The notes beneath the pieces were generated by a model. The model searched no databases. It was given only the letters and a program-made list of their open reading frames with translations, and had not been told where the DNA came from. A DNA stretch of 55,250 nt from Clostridiales bacterium Firm_13 (GTDB taxonomy: Bacteria > Bacillota > Clostridia > Saccharofermentanales > Saccharofermentanaceae). The stretch lies in contig LVAS01000019.1 of assembly GCA_001603035.1 (NCBI GenBank), positions 27,643 to 82,892 of the forward strand. Direction: 5' to 3'. This document shows, one piece after another, positions 1 through 7,816 of this stretch. Made by a program: the position numbers and the translations under genes. Each line of letters opens with the position of its first letter. Position 1 is the stretch's first letter.

Positions 1-21
1 CAAGGCGTCTCTGGTCCGGGG

Positions 22-66
22 CGTACCTACTAAAATGCGATTTCTGAAAATTTAGTAGGCATTGCG
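22..66. repeat. Hairpin repeat, copy 1
   Basis: CCTACTAAA (26-34) and TTTAGTAGG (51-59) form a 9-bp stem around a 16-base loop. The same unit recurs at 86-130 with the same flanking GCGTAC on the left and a closely similar right flank. It lies downstream of the minus-strand protease gene. It looks like a small dispersed palindromic repeat (REP or MITE-like), with no coding capacity. Whether it also acts as a terminator is unclear because no clean T-run follows on either strand. Confidence 0.7.
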
Positions 67-85
67 ACGCGGCGGCAGCTCGATG

Positions 86-130
86 CGTACCTACTAAAAT
101 GCACTTTTCAGCGATTTAGTAGGTACTGCG
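86..130. repeat. Hairpin repeat, copy 2
   Basis: GTACCTACTAAA (87-98) pairs perfectly with TTTAGTAGGTAC (115-126), a 12-bp stem with a 16-base loop. Copy 1 matches it closely in both arms, while the loops differ. The stem is kept while the loop varies, so the structure seems to matter more than the loop sequence. Confidence 0.7.
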
Positions 131-324
131 GCACAGCGACACTGCGGTACTGCGGCACTCCGGCACTCCGGCACAAGCAGCACTCCGGCACAGCTGCACA
201 ACAGCACGGCAGCACTACAACTCAAGGAGTACCTACCCAATCATCCCTCTGTAATTCGATTGGCGACAACGAAGTGTTTACGCATCAGGCAGGCGGAAAA
301 TGGAGTTTTAGTGTTAACTATATG
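124..324. other. Non-coding stretch with GGCACTCC-type short repeats
   Basis: Positions 124-218 are low-complexity and GC-rich, built from near-repeats of GCGGCAC, GGCACTCC and CAGCAC. A further GGAGTACCTACC near 225-237 resembles the start of the hairpin repeat upstream. From about 238 to 324 I see no gene, RNA or clear terminator. No coding frame is supported. Confidence 0.5.
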
Positions 325-1062
325 CTAGTTTCGCTTGCGCATACCGATCAAGCGAAGAAGCGTAATCACGGCGGCGGCCGCGGCGGCGATATAGGTCATC
401 GCGGCGGCGGTCAGGACCTTTTTGGCGCCCGCTAATTCCTGTTCGGAAAGAATTCCGTCCTCGCGGAGGATCGCGATCGCCCGCCTGCTGGCGTCAATCT
501 CAACCGGAAGCGTCACCAGATAAAAGAGCACCGCGACGAAGAAAAGCAGGATCCCTACGTTAAAGAGAATATCTCCGAATCCCGTCTTCGGCATCTGGTA
601 GGATAGGATCACGCCGATAATGGCCATATAGGGGCCGAATTGCGAACCGATGTTCGCGACCGGCACCAGAAAAGCGCGGATCTTATTGGGAAAGAAATTC
701 TCGGCGTCCTGAATCGCATGTCCGCACTCGTGTGCCGCGACGCCGATCGCCGCGACGGAATTACTGTCGTAGACGCCTTGCGACAGGCGAAGAATCTTCT
801 CTTTGGGGGAATAATTGTCCGTGAGATTGCCGGAGATGCGTTCGACGGAAACCGTGTGCCCATAACCGAACTTCCCGGAAAGGCGGCGCGAATGAAGGAT
901 CCGTTCGGCGGCTTCATGTCCGGTAATGCCGCTCCCTGAGCCGATTTTGCTGTACTTGTTAAATGTCGCGCGCGTCCAAGCGCTCGCCCCGAGCGAAAAC
1001 AACATCGCGAGTATGGCGAGAGGCCACCCAAAGTAGTAAAAGAAGTTCCAGAATTCCTGCAT
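325..1062 (-). CDS. Membrane-embedded neutral zinc metallopeptidase, YugP-like
   Basis: The 245-residue protein carries HECGH at residues 111-115, the zinc-binding helix of the YugP family (Zn_peptidase_2). An N-terminal membrane helix (about 7-28), two central hydrophobic segments (about 130-190) and a C-terminal alanine-rich helix bracket the active site. The family is thought to act as a membrane-bound metalloprotease, but substrates are not established. The start chosen is the ATG at 1060-1062, with AAGGAG seven to eight bases upstream. The longer frame, starting 24 bases earlier, has no such site. The gene lies downstream of pgk-tpi on the same strand, separated by a strong hairpin. Confidence 0.85.
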   Translation of the reverse strand: MQEFWNFFYYFGWPLAILAMLFSLGASAWTRATFNKYSKIGSGSGITGHEAAERILHSRRLSGKFGYGHTVSVERISGNLTDNYSPKEKILRLSQGVYDSNSVAAIGVAAHECGHAIQDAENFFPNKIRAFLVPVANIGSQFGPYMAIIGVILSYQMPKTGFGDILFNVGILLFFVAVLFYLVTLPVEIDASRRAIAILREDGILSEQELAGAKKVLTAAAMTYIAAAAAAVITLLRLIGMRKRN

Positions 1063-1085
1063 AGGTACACTCCTTGTCAAAGACA

Positions 1086-1138
1086 CTCGGCGCCGACAAA
1101 AGAGAGCATTTGCTGCACATCTTTCGTTCGGCGCCGAG
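1086..1138 (-). terminator. Strong hairpin between pgk-tpi and the zinc protease
   Basis: CTCGGCGCCGA (1086-1096) pairs with TCGGCGCCGAG (1128-1138), an 11-bp stem with a 31-base loop. Each arm also contains the self-complementary GGCGCC. It sits 60 bases beyond the pgk-tpi stop codon. The minus-strand sequence after the stem is only moderately T-rich (TGTCTTTG), so it is a probable but imperfect terminator or an mRNA-stabilising 3' structure. Confidence 0.5.
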
Positions 1139-1197
1139 AAAAGTCTTTCGTATCTGTCAAGAGTCCCCGGGGATCTCTCCTCCGAAAACGGCGATCT

Positions 1198-3144
1198 TTA
1201 TGCGTTACAGATCGCGGCAAAATCGGGAGCCTTCAGCGATGCGCCGCCGACAAGACCGCCGTTGATATCCGCCTGCGCGAAAAGACCCGCGGCCGAACTC
1301 GGGCTGACCGAACCGCCGTACTGGATTGTCATCGCATCGGCGTCTTCCTTCGAGTAGAGATCGGCGATGACGCCGCGGATGAACTTGCATACTTCCTCCG
1401 CCTGCTCGTCCGTCGCGACCTTTCCGGTTCCGATCGCCCAGATCGGCTCGTATGCGATCGTGATCTGGCAGAGCTTCTCCGTCGGGATTCCGGCAAAGGC
1501 GCCCTTAATCTGACCCTTGATCCAGTCAAACGTCTCGCCGGCTTCACGCTGCGCGAGAGATTCGCCGCAGCAGACGATCGGCTTTACGCCCCAAGAAAGA
1601 GCGGCCTTGACCTTCTTGTTGACGGTCTCGTCCGTCTCGGCAAAATACTCGCGGCGCTCCGAATGACCCAAAATAACATAGGTGACGCCGAGCTTCGCAA
1701 GCCAAGCGGGAGAGATCTCGCCGGTGAAAGCGCCCTTCTCGTTGAAGTGGCAATTCTGCGCGGCGACCTTGATATTCGTGTATGCGGTCGCTTCGAGAGC
1801 GGCGGGGATCGCAAGGAAAGGAACACCGACCGCAATCTTGCTGGTCGCATCCTTGACAAGCGGCTTTAAGGCTTCCAGAAGCTTCGTCGCCTCGGCGGGC
1901 GTACCGGAATTCATCTTCCAGTTGCCGGCGGCAAACGTGCGGCAGGCGACCTTGTCAAGTAGGCAGTCGATACCGGGAAGAACCTTCCCCTCGATGAACT
2001 CGAGAGAGGCTCCGCCGCCGGTGGAGATGTGTGTAACCTGATCGGCATACCCGAGCTTCTCGACAGCCGCGGCGGAATCGCCGCCGCCGATAATCGAAAT
2101 CGCATCCGAGTCGGCAATCGCCTTTGCGACGGCACGGGTTCCTTCCGCAAAGCGGGGGAACTCAAATACGCCCATCGGGCCGTTCCAGATCACGGTCTTC
2201 GCGGAAGACACCGTCTCCGAGAAGAGCTTAATGGTCTCGGGTCCGATATCAAGACCCATCCAGCCGTCCGGCATTTCCGTCGACTTAACCGTCTTCGCAT
2301 TGGCGTCGGCGGAGAAGGTATCCGCGACGACATTGTCGATCGGGAGAAGGAACTTGATGCCCTTGGCTTCCGCCTTGGCAAGAAGATCTTTGGCAAGATC
2401 AAGCTTATCCGACTCACAAAGCGAGGATCCGACCGTGTAGCCCTGCGCCGCGAAGAACGTGTAAGCCATTCCGCCGCCGATAATAATCGCGTCGGCCTTA
2501 TCGATCAGGTTCTCGATGACGCCGATCTTATCGGAGACTTTGGCACCGCCCAGAATCGCGACAAAGGGACGAACCGGCTCGGAGAGAGCCTTGCCCATGA
2601 TCTCGAGTTCCTTCTGGATCAGGTAACCGGAGGCGGAAGGAAGGAAATTCGCAAGACCTGCGGTAGATGCGTGTGCGCGGTGAGCCGTACCGAAAGCATC
2701 GTTGACATAGAGGTCTGCAAGAGAAGCGAGTTCCGCCGCAAAGGTCGGATCATTCTTCGTCTCTTCCTTATGGAAACGGACGTTCTCAAGCATCAGGATC
2801 TCCCCGTCCTTCAGGGCGGCGGCCTTCGCTTTGGCATCCTCGCCGATGACATCGGAGGCGAGAACAACGGGCTGTCCGATCAGTTCGGCGAGACGCTCGG
2901 CGGCGGGCTTCATCGAGAAAGCCGCCTCGGGTCCGTTCTTGGGACGACCGAGATGAGATACCAGAATCACCTTCGCCTGGTTCTTTACAAGATAGGAAAT
3001 CGTGGGGAGCGCCCCGCGAATACGCTTGTCATCCGTGATCGCACCGGTCTTCTTGTCGAGCGGGACGTTAAAATCCACGCGGACGATAACCCGCTTTCCG
3101 GATACTTTCAGATCTTCAACATTTTTCTTCGGAACCATAGCCAT
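1198..3144 (-). CDS. Bifunctional phosphoglycerate kinase / triosephosphate isomerase
   Basis: One uninterrupted frame of 648 residues holds two glycolytic enzymes. Residues 1 to about 400 are a full phosphoglycerate kinase: [15 protein letters not shown], the [11 protein letters not shown] segment and GGGDSAAA nucleotide-site glycines are all visible. From about 404 a complete triosephosphate isomerase follows, with GNWKMN (catalytic Lys), GHSERR (catalytic His), [11 protein letters not shown] (catalytic Glu) and YGGSV. The two are joined by only a few residues. PGK transfers phosphate from 1,3-bisphosphoglycerate to ADP, and TIM interconverts DHAP and GAP. A PGK-TIM fusion is well known from Thermotoga. 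The ATG at 3142-3144 is ten bases from AAGGAG, while the upstream GTG (3151-3153) abuts it and is less likely. No GAPDH gene is adjacent. Confidence 0.95.
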   Translation of the reverse strand: MAMVPKKNVEDLKVSGKRVIVRVDFNVPLDKKTGAITDDKRIRGALPTISYLVKNQAKVILVSHLGRPKNGPEAAFSMKPAAERLAELIGQPVVLASDVIGEDAKAKAAALKDGEILMLENVRFHKEETKNDPTFAAELASLADLYVNDAFGTAHRAHASTAGLANFLPSASGYLIQKELEIMGKALSEPVRPFVAILGGAKVSDKIGVIENLIDKADAIIIGGGMAYTFFAAQGYTVGSSLCESDKLDLAKDLLAKAEAKGIKFLLPIDNVVADTFSADANAKTVKSTEMPDGWMGLDIGPETIKLFSETVSSAKTVIWNGPMGVFEFPRFAEGTRAVAKAIADSDAISIIGGGDSAAAVEKLGYADQVTHISTGGGASLEFIEGKVLPGIDCLLDKVACRTFAAGNWKMNSGTPAEATKLLEALKPLVKDATSKIAVGVPFLAIPAALEATAYTNIKVAAQNCHFNEKGAFTGEISPAWLAKLGVTYVILGHSERREYFAETDETVNKKVKAALSWGVKPIVCCGESLAQREAGETFDWIKGQIKGAFAGIPTEKLCQITIAYEPIWAIGTGKVATDEQAEEVCKFIRGVIADLYSKEDADAMTIQYGGSVSPSSAAGLFAQADINGGLVGGASLKAPDFAAICNA

Positions 3145-3243
3145 GTTGTTCACTCTCCTTATTTTTTCTCGCCCGACAAAGGGCGTAGGAAGGCATGAAA
3201 GTAAGCCCGATTCGGAGGAAGCCCTGCAAAATCAAGCGGCTTT

Positions 3244-3272
3244 ATTATACTTGTTCATGCCGATCCGTTCAA
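3244..3272 (-). promoter_or_regulatory. Probable sigma-A promoter of pgk-tpi
   Basis: On the minus strand TTGAAC (3267-3272) is followed after 17 bases by TATAAT (3244-3249). It lies about 100 bases upstream of the pgk-tpi start, leaving a leader of roughly 90 bases. Confidence 0.65.
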
Positions 3273-3306
3273 CGGAAAAAGCGTAAACAACCTTTGAATT
3301 CCGGTT

Positions 3307-4488
3307 TCATCGAGATCGTTTGCGAAAATAAACCAGCGAAACTCCGTCCGCTTCTGAAGTACGGAAGCGGCGATACCCCCGTTTTTCGTAGAATGCAATA
3401 TTCGAAATGCTCTTTTCTCCCGTAAAGAGTTCGTATTCCGCTCCCGAAAACGCCCTCTCCGCCGTCGCGAGAAGTCTTTCGCCGAGCCCTCTTTTCTGAA
3501 AATCCGGATGGACCATAAGGCGTCCGATGTGACAAATGCCGTCCTCTTCGTAAGCGCGGATCGAGCCGACAATTCTTCTTTGCTGCACGATTTTGAAGAC
3601 CAGAAGAGCCCGGCGCGGATCGAGCATCGCGTCGCGGAGCTGTTCCGGCGTCTCCCGAAGAGGTGCGATTGCGGAGCACCCGCAGCGAAGACCTTCCTCG
3701 CGGTATGCGATTTTCTGCAGCGCGATAATCTCGTCCGCGTCGCCCGCCCCCGCAATCTCGGCCTCCGGATATCGGTACTCGAGTCCCTGCATTCGGATCG
3801 CACGCCGCGTATGCGGGCATGCCAGAATACAAAGGCCGCAGAGAGACTCTCCCGGCGAGACATTCCAAGTTCTTGTTATACAGGTCTTCCGGCAGGCGAG
3901 CACGTCAAAGAAATCCTCCCTTTTCGATTCGACGCTCCAATTGATCCCGAGCGGCGCCTGTCCGGGGCAGGTCTCGGTGCAAATCCGGCACGTACCGCAG
4001 CGCGATTCGTCTTCGGGGATCGCGCACGGAAAGGGTGCGTCGGTCAGAACGGAAGTCAGCCGAACGGCACTCCCGCGATCGGAGGTCACAAGAAGCGCGT
4101 TCTTCCCGATCCAGCCGAGTCCGGCTCTCGTCGCGACGGTCTTGTGCGGAAGGGTCGCGGCGTGAACGGAATAATCGTCCGATACGTTCTTTCGGGACAG
4201 CGGGAATGCATGATATCCTTGCGCTTCGATATACGCCGAGGCGGTCTCCGCAAGTTCGTCGAGAAGAAGGTTCTTTCTGCGGTACTCGTCGAGGTACTCT
4301 TGGGTGACGCCCTTGGTGAGCCCGTTAATGATCGAAAGATCAACCGGCACGAGGATGGAAAGGGCTCGCGGATATCCGCGTCGTTGCTCTTCGGGAATAC
4401 GGGAGAGATCGGCCGCGCCGATCCGCCAGGCGCCCTTTTGGAGAAGCATTCTCTCTAATTCGGTCAGATCCCAAGTCGCCTGTGCCAT
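3307..4488 (-). CDS. QueG-like double [4Fe-4S] protein fused to a GNAT N-acetyltransferase
   Basis: The 393-residue protein has two parts. Residues 1 to about 240 resemble the epoxyqueuosine-reductase-like Fe-S family: GLGWIGKNALLV (123-134), then C164xxC167xxC170xxxC174 and C217xxC220xxxC224, enough for two [4Fe-4S] clusters. Residues about 245-393 are a GNAT fold, with the acetyl-CoA loop QKRGLG at 331-336 after LMVHPDF, and the usual late NIAFYEKRGY segment. The N-terminal half is shorter than true QueG and lacks its HEAT-like C-terminus, so tRNA queuosine reduction is not assured. The start ATG follows GGGGGGAT. The flanking genes give no functional hint. A redox-linked acetylation role is inference only. 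Confidence 0.8.
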   Translation of the reverse strand: MAQATWDLTELERMLLQKGAWRIGAADLSRIPEEQRRGYPRALSILVPVDLSIINGLTKGVTQEYLDEYRRKNLLLDELAETASAYIEAQGYHAFPLSRKNVSDDYSVHAATLPHKTVATRAGLGWIGKNALLVTSDRGSAVRLTSVLTDAPFPCAIPEDESRCGTCRICTETCPGQAPLGINWSVESKREDFFDVLACRKTCITRTWNVSPGESLCGLCILACPHTRRAIRMQGLEYRYPEAEIAGAGDADEIIALQKIAYREEGLRCGCSAIAPLRETPEQLRDAMLDPRRALLVFKIVQQRRIVGSIRAYEEDGICHIGRLMVHPDFQKRGLGERLLATAERAFSGAEYELFTGEKSISNIAFYEKRGYRRFRTSEADGVSLVYFRKRSR

Positions 4489-4545
4489 ACATATCCCCCC
4501 GCTTTCTTTTCTTCATACTACGCTACGCGGGGCCCGTTCGTAAAG

Positions 4546-5640
4546 TTAAGAGGAGAAGGTCAGCGTCTCCTCGAAAAAGGGCCCGAGGTGGTCGGAGATC
4601 GTTTTCTCGGGTCGGCTGTGTCCTCCTTCAAAAGAAAACACCGTCGGAGCAATCCCTTTCTCCGTAAGAATTTCCGCAAGATTTTCACAGCCTTTCGGAA
4701 TCCATGTGTAACCGTCATTTGTCCCATAGCTGATTCCGATTCCCGTAAGCGGTCGATTTAGTGCGATATAGTCGTCAACTTTCTGTTCGAAATTCCCGAA
4801 ACCGTCGTACCATTTGGCGACGATCTTCTCGTCTTCGGAGGAACCGTCCAGCGTGGGGATTTGTCCGAATGTCGGAGAGGATCCGTCTGTAACCGGCGCG
4901 AATACGCGCCCGTATGCCGTAAGAAATGCCGTATCTCCGGCCCAGGTATTCATCGCCTCGGGAAGTGCCCCGTCGGGCAGAACGCCGGGACTCATCGCAT
5001 AGACGGACGAGAATAGGTCCGGATGTCGAAAAGCCAGATTCAGCGCGCCGAACCCGCCCATCGAGAATCCGCAGATCCCTCTTTCTGCCCCGTCATTATT
5101 TGTGCGGTAATTCGCGTCGATATAGGGGATGACTTCCTCCGTGACATAGGTTTCCCAGAATCCCGTAACCGGAGAGTCCAGATAGAACGTCCCGCTCGAA
5201 AATCCCGTGCCGTCAATCTCAACCATCATAAAGGGGGCATTCTCCCCCGACGCAAAAAACGCATCGAGTTGGCGGCGGGATGACCGCAGAAAGGCACCCG
5301 GTTGATCGCCGAAACCGTGAAGATAATAAACGACCGGATATCGCAAGTCGGACGTAAAATAATCCGGGGGCAGATAAATATAGATTGTCTCCTTGCCGGG
5401 ATCACCGAGAAGATTATTCTCGGAAACGGCGGGCGAAGAAATCTCCGCCGTAAGAAAACGATCCGGCTCGGCGGCCGATGTCTCTGTCGCACCCGTCGTC
5501 TCTGTCTCTCTCGTCGTCTCTGTCTCTCCCTTCGATGTGTCGCCGGCGACAAAGGGCGCGTCGCCGCCCGTCGTACATCCGGAGAGGATAAACCCAAGAA
5601 CCATAATACCCAGTATGCTTTTCCGAATCTCTCGCTTCAT
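4546..5640 (-). CDS. Secreted esterase lipoprotein (Esterase D / feruloyl-esterase-like)
   Basis: The 364-residue protein begins with a lipoprotein signal peptide ending LSGC, making Cys22 the lipid-anchored residue. A Thr/Glu-rich low-complexity linker (about 38-60) leads to an alpha/beta hydrolase of the putative-esterase family (PF00756 type). Visible are YYLHGFGD (oxyanion region, about 105-112), the nucleophile elbow GFSMGG with Ser193, and a C-terminal GGHS with the likely catalytic His341. It should hydrolyse esters outside the membrane, possibly acyl groups on plant polysaccharide. The substrate cannot be told from sequence. GGAGG lies eight bases before the start. The AraC-type regulator gene is divergent. 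Confidence 0.85.
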   Translation of the reverse strand: MKREIRKSILGIMVLGFILSGCTTGGDAPFVAGDTSKGETETTRETETTGATETSAAEPDRFLTAEISSPAVSENNLLGDPGKETIYIYLPPDYFTSDLRYPVVYYLHGFGDQPGAFLRSSRRQLDAFFASGENAPFMMVEIDGTGFSSGTFYLDSPVTGFWETYVTEEVIPYIDANYRTNNDGAERGICGFSMGGFGALNLAFRHPDLFSSVYAMSPGVLPDGALPEAMNTWAGDTAFLTAYGRVFAPVTDGSSPTFGQIPTLDGSSEDEKIVAKWYDGFGNFEQKVDDYIALNRPLTGIGISYGTNDGYTWIPKGCENLAEILTEKGIAPTVFSFEGGHSRPEKTISDHLGPFFEETLTFSS

Positions 5641-5676
5641 TCACACGCCTCCCGACCCTCCACCCCATCGTCCGCA

Positions 5677-5706
5677 TTGACGGAGCTTTCCCATTCAGTA
5701 CATACT
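5677..5706 (+). promoter_or_regulatory. Possible promoter of the AraC/GyrI-like regulator gene
   Basis: TTGACG (5677-5682) and CATACT (5701-5706) are separated by 18 bases in the divergent intergenic region, about 55 bases upstream of the start. The -10 match is imperfect. Confidence 0.35.
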
Positions 5707-5761
5707 AGATATGCGTCGAGCACCCAACCGAAATTGCGCATTTTGAAGCGGAGCGAATCGC

Positions 5762-6652
5762 ATGGAGCAAACATCCCGTAAATGTATCGAACAAATCGTC
5801 GACCACATCGAGAATTCTCTCCGCGAGCCGGTCTCTCTCGACGATATCGCCGCGTCTCTTTATCTTTCCAAGTACCATCTGGTTCGGCTTTTTAAGGCGG
5901 TAACCGGGCAATCCGTCATGTCCTACGTGCGCAATCGAAGACTTTCCGTAAGTCTTTCCGATCTCCTTTTGCCAGATTTGCGGATTATCGATATCGCGCA
6001 GAACTACTATTTCTCTTACGAGCAGTCCTACTCGCGGGCTTTCCGCCGCCTGTTCGGAATCTCTCCGGACGAATATCGGAAAGAGCCGCGGGAACTCCCG
6101 GTCACTCTCAAATTCGATGTCGGAATGGTCATTGATCTTCCGCAGGGCATTCTTCTGGCGCCGCGGTATTGCAGCCTCCCGGCATTTCGCGTTATCGGGT
6201 TGGAATCGCTGATCCGACACGATGAGAACTGGCGCACGAAAAGCGCCAATGCCCTCGGCCTTCGCTTTTACAAAGAATATTTTCGCAAGGTGTCAGATTC
6301 TTTTTCCTCCGGTACCTACGTCGGGCTGGTCACTTACGGAGAGAATCGGGCGATCGCCAATCTGTATCTCGCGGGGATCGAAAGTCGCGCGTCGGAAGAA
6401 GTTCTCCCGCCCCTTATTTCGCGTGATATCCCGGACAACAGCTATGCCGTCTTTCGGTACGTCGGCTTTCACGGGCCGACCGAACTCTCGATCCGGAATC
6501 TCGGAGAAATCTACGATCTCATCGACAACGTCTGGTACAAAACAACGCGCCTCACCCAGTCCGCCCCTTATCATTTCGAGCGAATGGAACTCGCCAAATG
6601 TTCATCGACCTACTGCGAAGCGGAAATCTATATCCCCGTCATGATGACTTGA
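5762..6652 (+). CDS. AraC-family regulator with GyrI-like ligand-binding domain (Rob-like)
   Basis: Residues about 7-105 form a double helix-turn-helix of the AraC family: DDIAASLYLSKYHLVRLFK is the first reading helix and IIDIAQNYYFSYEQSYSRAFRR the second, ending in FGISPDEYR. Residues about 125-296 match the GyrI-like/effector-binding fold found in Rob and BmrR-type proteins, which bind small hydrophobic ligands. DNA-binding first and sensor second is the Rob order. The start has GGAG eleven bases upstream. It is divergent from the esterase and convergent with the YeiH gene. The esterase is a possible target, which is inference from position. Confidence 0.85.
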   Translation: MEQTSRKCIEQIVDHIENSLREPVSLDDIAASLYLSKYHLVRLFKAVTGQSVMSYVRNRRLSVSLSDLLLPDLRIIDIAQNYYFSYEQSYSRAFRRLFGISPDEYRKEPRELPVTLKFDVGMVIDLPQGILLAPRYCSLPAFRVIGLESLIRHDENWRTKSANALGLRFYKEYFRKVSDSFSSGTYVGLVTYGENRAIANLYLAGIESRASEEVLPPLISRDIPDNSYAVFRYVGFHGPTELSIRNLGEIYDLIDNVWYKTTRLTQSAPYHFERMELAKCSSTYCEAEIYIPVMMT

Positions 6653-6663
6653 GTTTTCTTCTG

Positions 6664-7707
6664 TCAGGCGACGCCCGCCCCGATCCCCGTCGCAAACTGG
6701 ACCAGAAGCGAAGTGCCCGCGACGGCGATCCAGCAGCCGAGCCCGAGAAGCAGCGCGCTCTTTGATTCGGCAAAGAGCTTTTTGAGATTCGTATTGAGAC
6801 CGATCGCCCCCATGGCGGTAATAATCAGATATTTGCCGATTTCAACAAGAATTTTCCCGCATGCCGGCGGAATCGGCAAAAACGTATAGAGGAGCGACGT
6901 AAGAAGAAACCCAAGAACAAACCACGGAAAGACTTTGCGAAAAGAGAATGCCTTCCCTTTTGCCTCCGTTGTGTCGGACTGCGCCGCGTTTTTTTCGCGC
7001 CTCGAAAAAAGAATCGAAAAGAAAAGTGTGATCGGAATGATCATGAGTGTTCTTGTCAACTTGACGACCGTCGCAATCTGAAGCGCCGATGCGTTACCGA
7101 CCTGCTGACTCCAAACCGAGGCCGCCGCGACGACGGATGACGTATCATTTACCGCCGTACCGGCCCAAATCCCGAAACCCGTGTCGCTCAGTCGCAATGC
7201 GTGTCCGAGGAGGGGAAAGAGAAAGACCGCCGCCAAGTTAAAAAGAAAAATCACGGAGATCGACCGCGCAACATCCTCGTCGCTCGCGCGAATGGCGGGA
7301 GCGGTCGCGGCAATGGCGGACCCGCCGCAAACCGCCGTTCCGACGCCGATCAGAACCGAAAGTTTTGCGGGGAGACGAAGAAGGCGGCTGAGAAGGAAAG
7401 CCGAGATAAAAGCCGCCGCGAGGGTGAACATCATGAGTATCAGGGTCTTTTCTCCGACCGTTATTACCCGGTAGAGATTCATCTCGAAGCCGAGAAGAAC
7501 GATGCCGTATTGCAGAATCTTCTTGGAGGCGAATCGGACGCCGCCTTTCCATGATTCCGGGTGATAAAAAAGCGAGACGACCATTCCGAGCAAAAGGGAG
7601 AACACGGCTCCGCCCACAATCGGCACGGCCTTTCCGAGAATCCATCCGACCGCTCCGATTCCGAGACACACGGCAAGTCCGGGCAACGTTTTCTTAATCG
7701 TATCCAT
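6664..7707 (-). CDS. YeiH-family putative sulfate/anion exporter (UPF0324)
   Basis: This 347-residue polytopic membrane protein has about ten hydrophobic segments and the family signatures AVCGGSAIAATAPAIRA and GTAVNDTSSVVAAA. YeiH-family members are annotated as putative sulfate exporters, with little biochemical proof. The start is the ATG at 7705-7707 behind GGAGAG. The open frame extends 85 codons upstream, but that extension covers the promoter and is not membrane-like. The gene is divergent from a LysR-type regulator, the same arrangement as yeiH/yeiE-type pairs. Confidence 0.85.
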   Translation of the reverse strand: MDTIKKTLPGLAVCLGIGAVGWILGKAVPIVGGAVFSLLLGMVVSLFYHPESWKGGVRFASKKILQYGIVLLGFEMNLYRVITVGEKTLILMMFTLAAAFISAFLLSRLLRLPAKLSVLIGVGTAVCGGSAIAATAPAIRASDEDVARSISVIFLFNLAAVFLFPLLGHALRLSDTGFGIWAGTAVNDTSSVVAAASVWSQQVGNASALQIATVVKLTRTLMIIPITLFFSILFSRREKNAAQSDTTEAKGKAFSFRKVFPWFVLGFLLTSLLYTFLPIPPACGKILVEIGKYLIITAMGAIGLNTNLKKLFAESKSALLLGLGCWIAVAGTSLLVQFATGIGAGVA

Positions 7708-7738
7708 TCTTTCTCTCTCCTTTTTTCTGTCCGTCTTG

Positions 7739-7767
7739 ATTGTACGAGCGAGGAAGAATAAAATCAA
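7739..7767 (-). promoter_or_regulatory. Promoter of the YeiH-family gene
   Basis: On the minus strand TTGATT (7762-7767) and TACAAT (7739-7744) are 17 bases apart. The -35 element directly abuts the palindrome at 7768-7793, as expected of a LysR-controlled promoter. Confidence 0.6.
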
Positions 7768-7793
7768 ATTATGTGTTCTAATGTTCGCATAAT
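7768..7793. promoter_or_regulatory. Likely LysR-type operator
   Basis: ATTATG (7768-7773) and CATAAT (7788-7793) form a dyad with a 14-base centre, in the short region between the divergent exporter and LysR genes. LysR regulators typically bind interrupted dyads of this kind. It touches the exporter -35 and lies just before the LysR gene, so it could serve both activation and autoregulation. Confidence 0.5.
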
Positions 7794-7816
7794 ATATTTT
7801 TATGGAGCGTGGCGAT

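Noticed and set aside
22-130. A possible CRISPR array
   Set aside because: There are only two repeats with long internal palindromes and no cas genes nearby.
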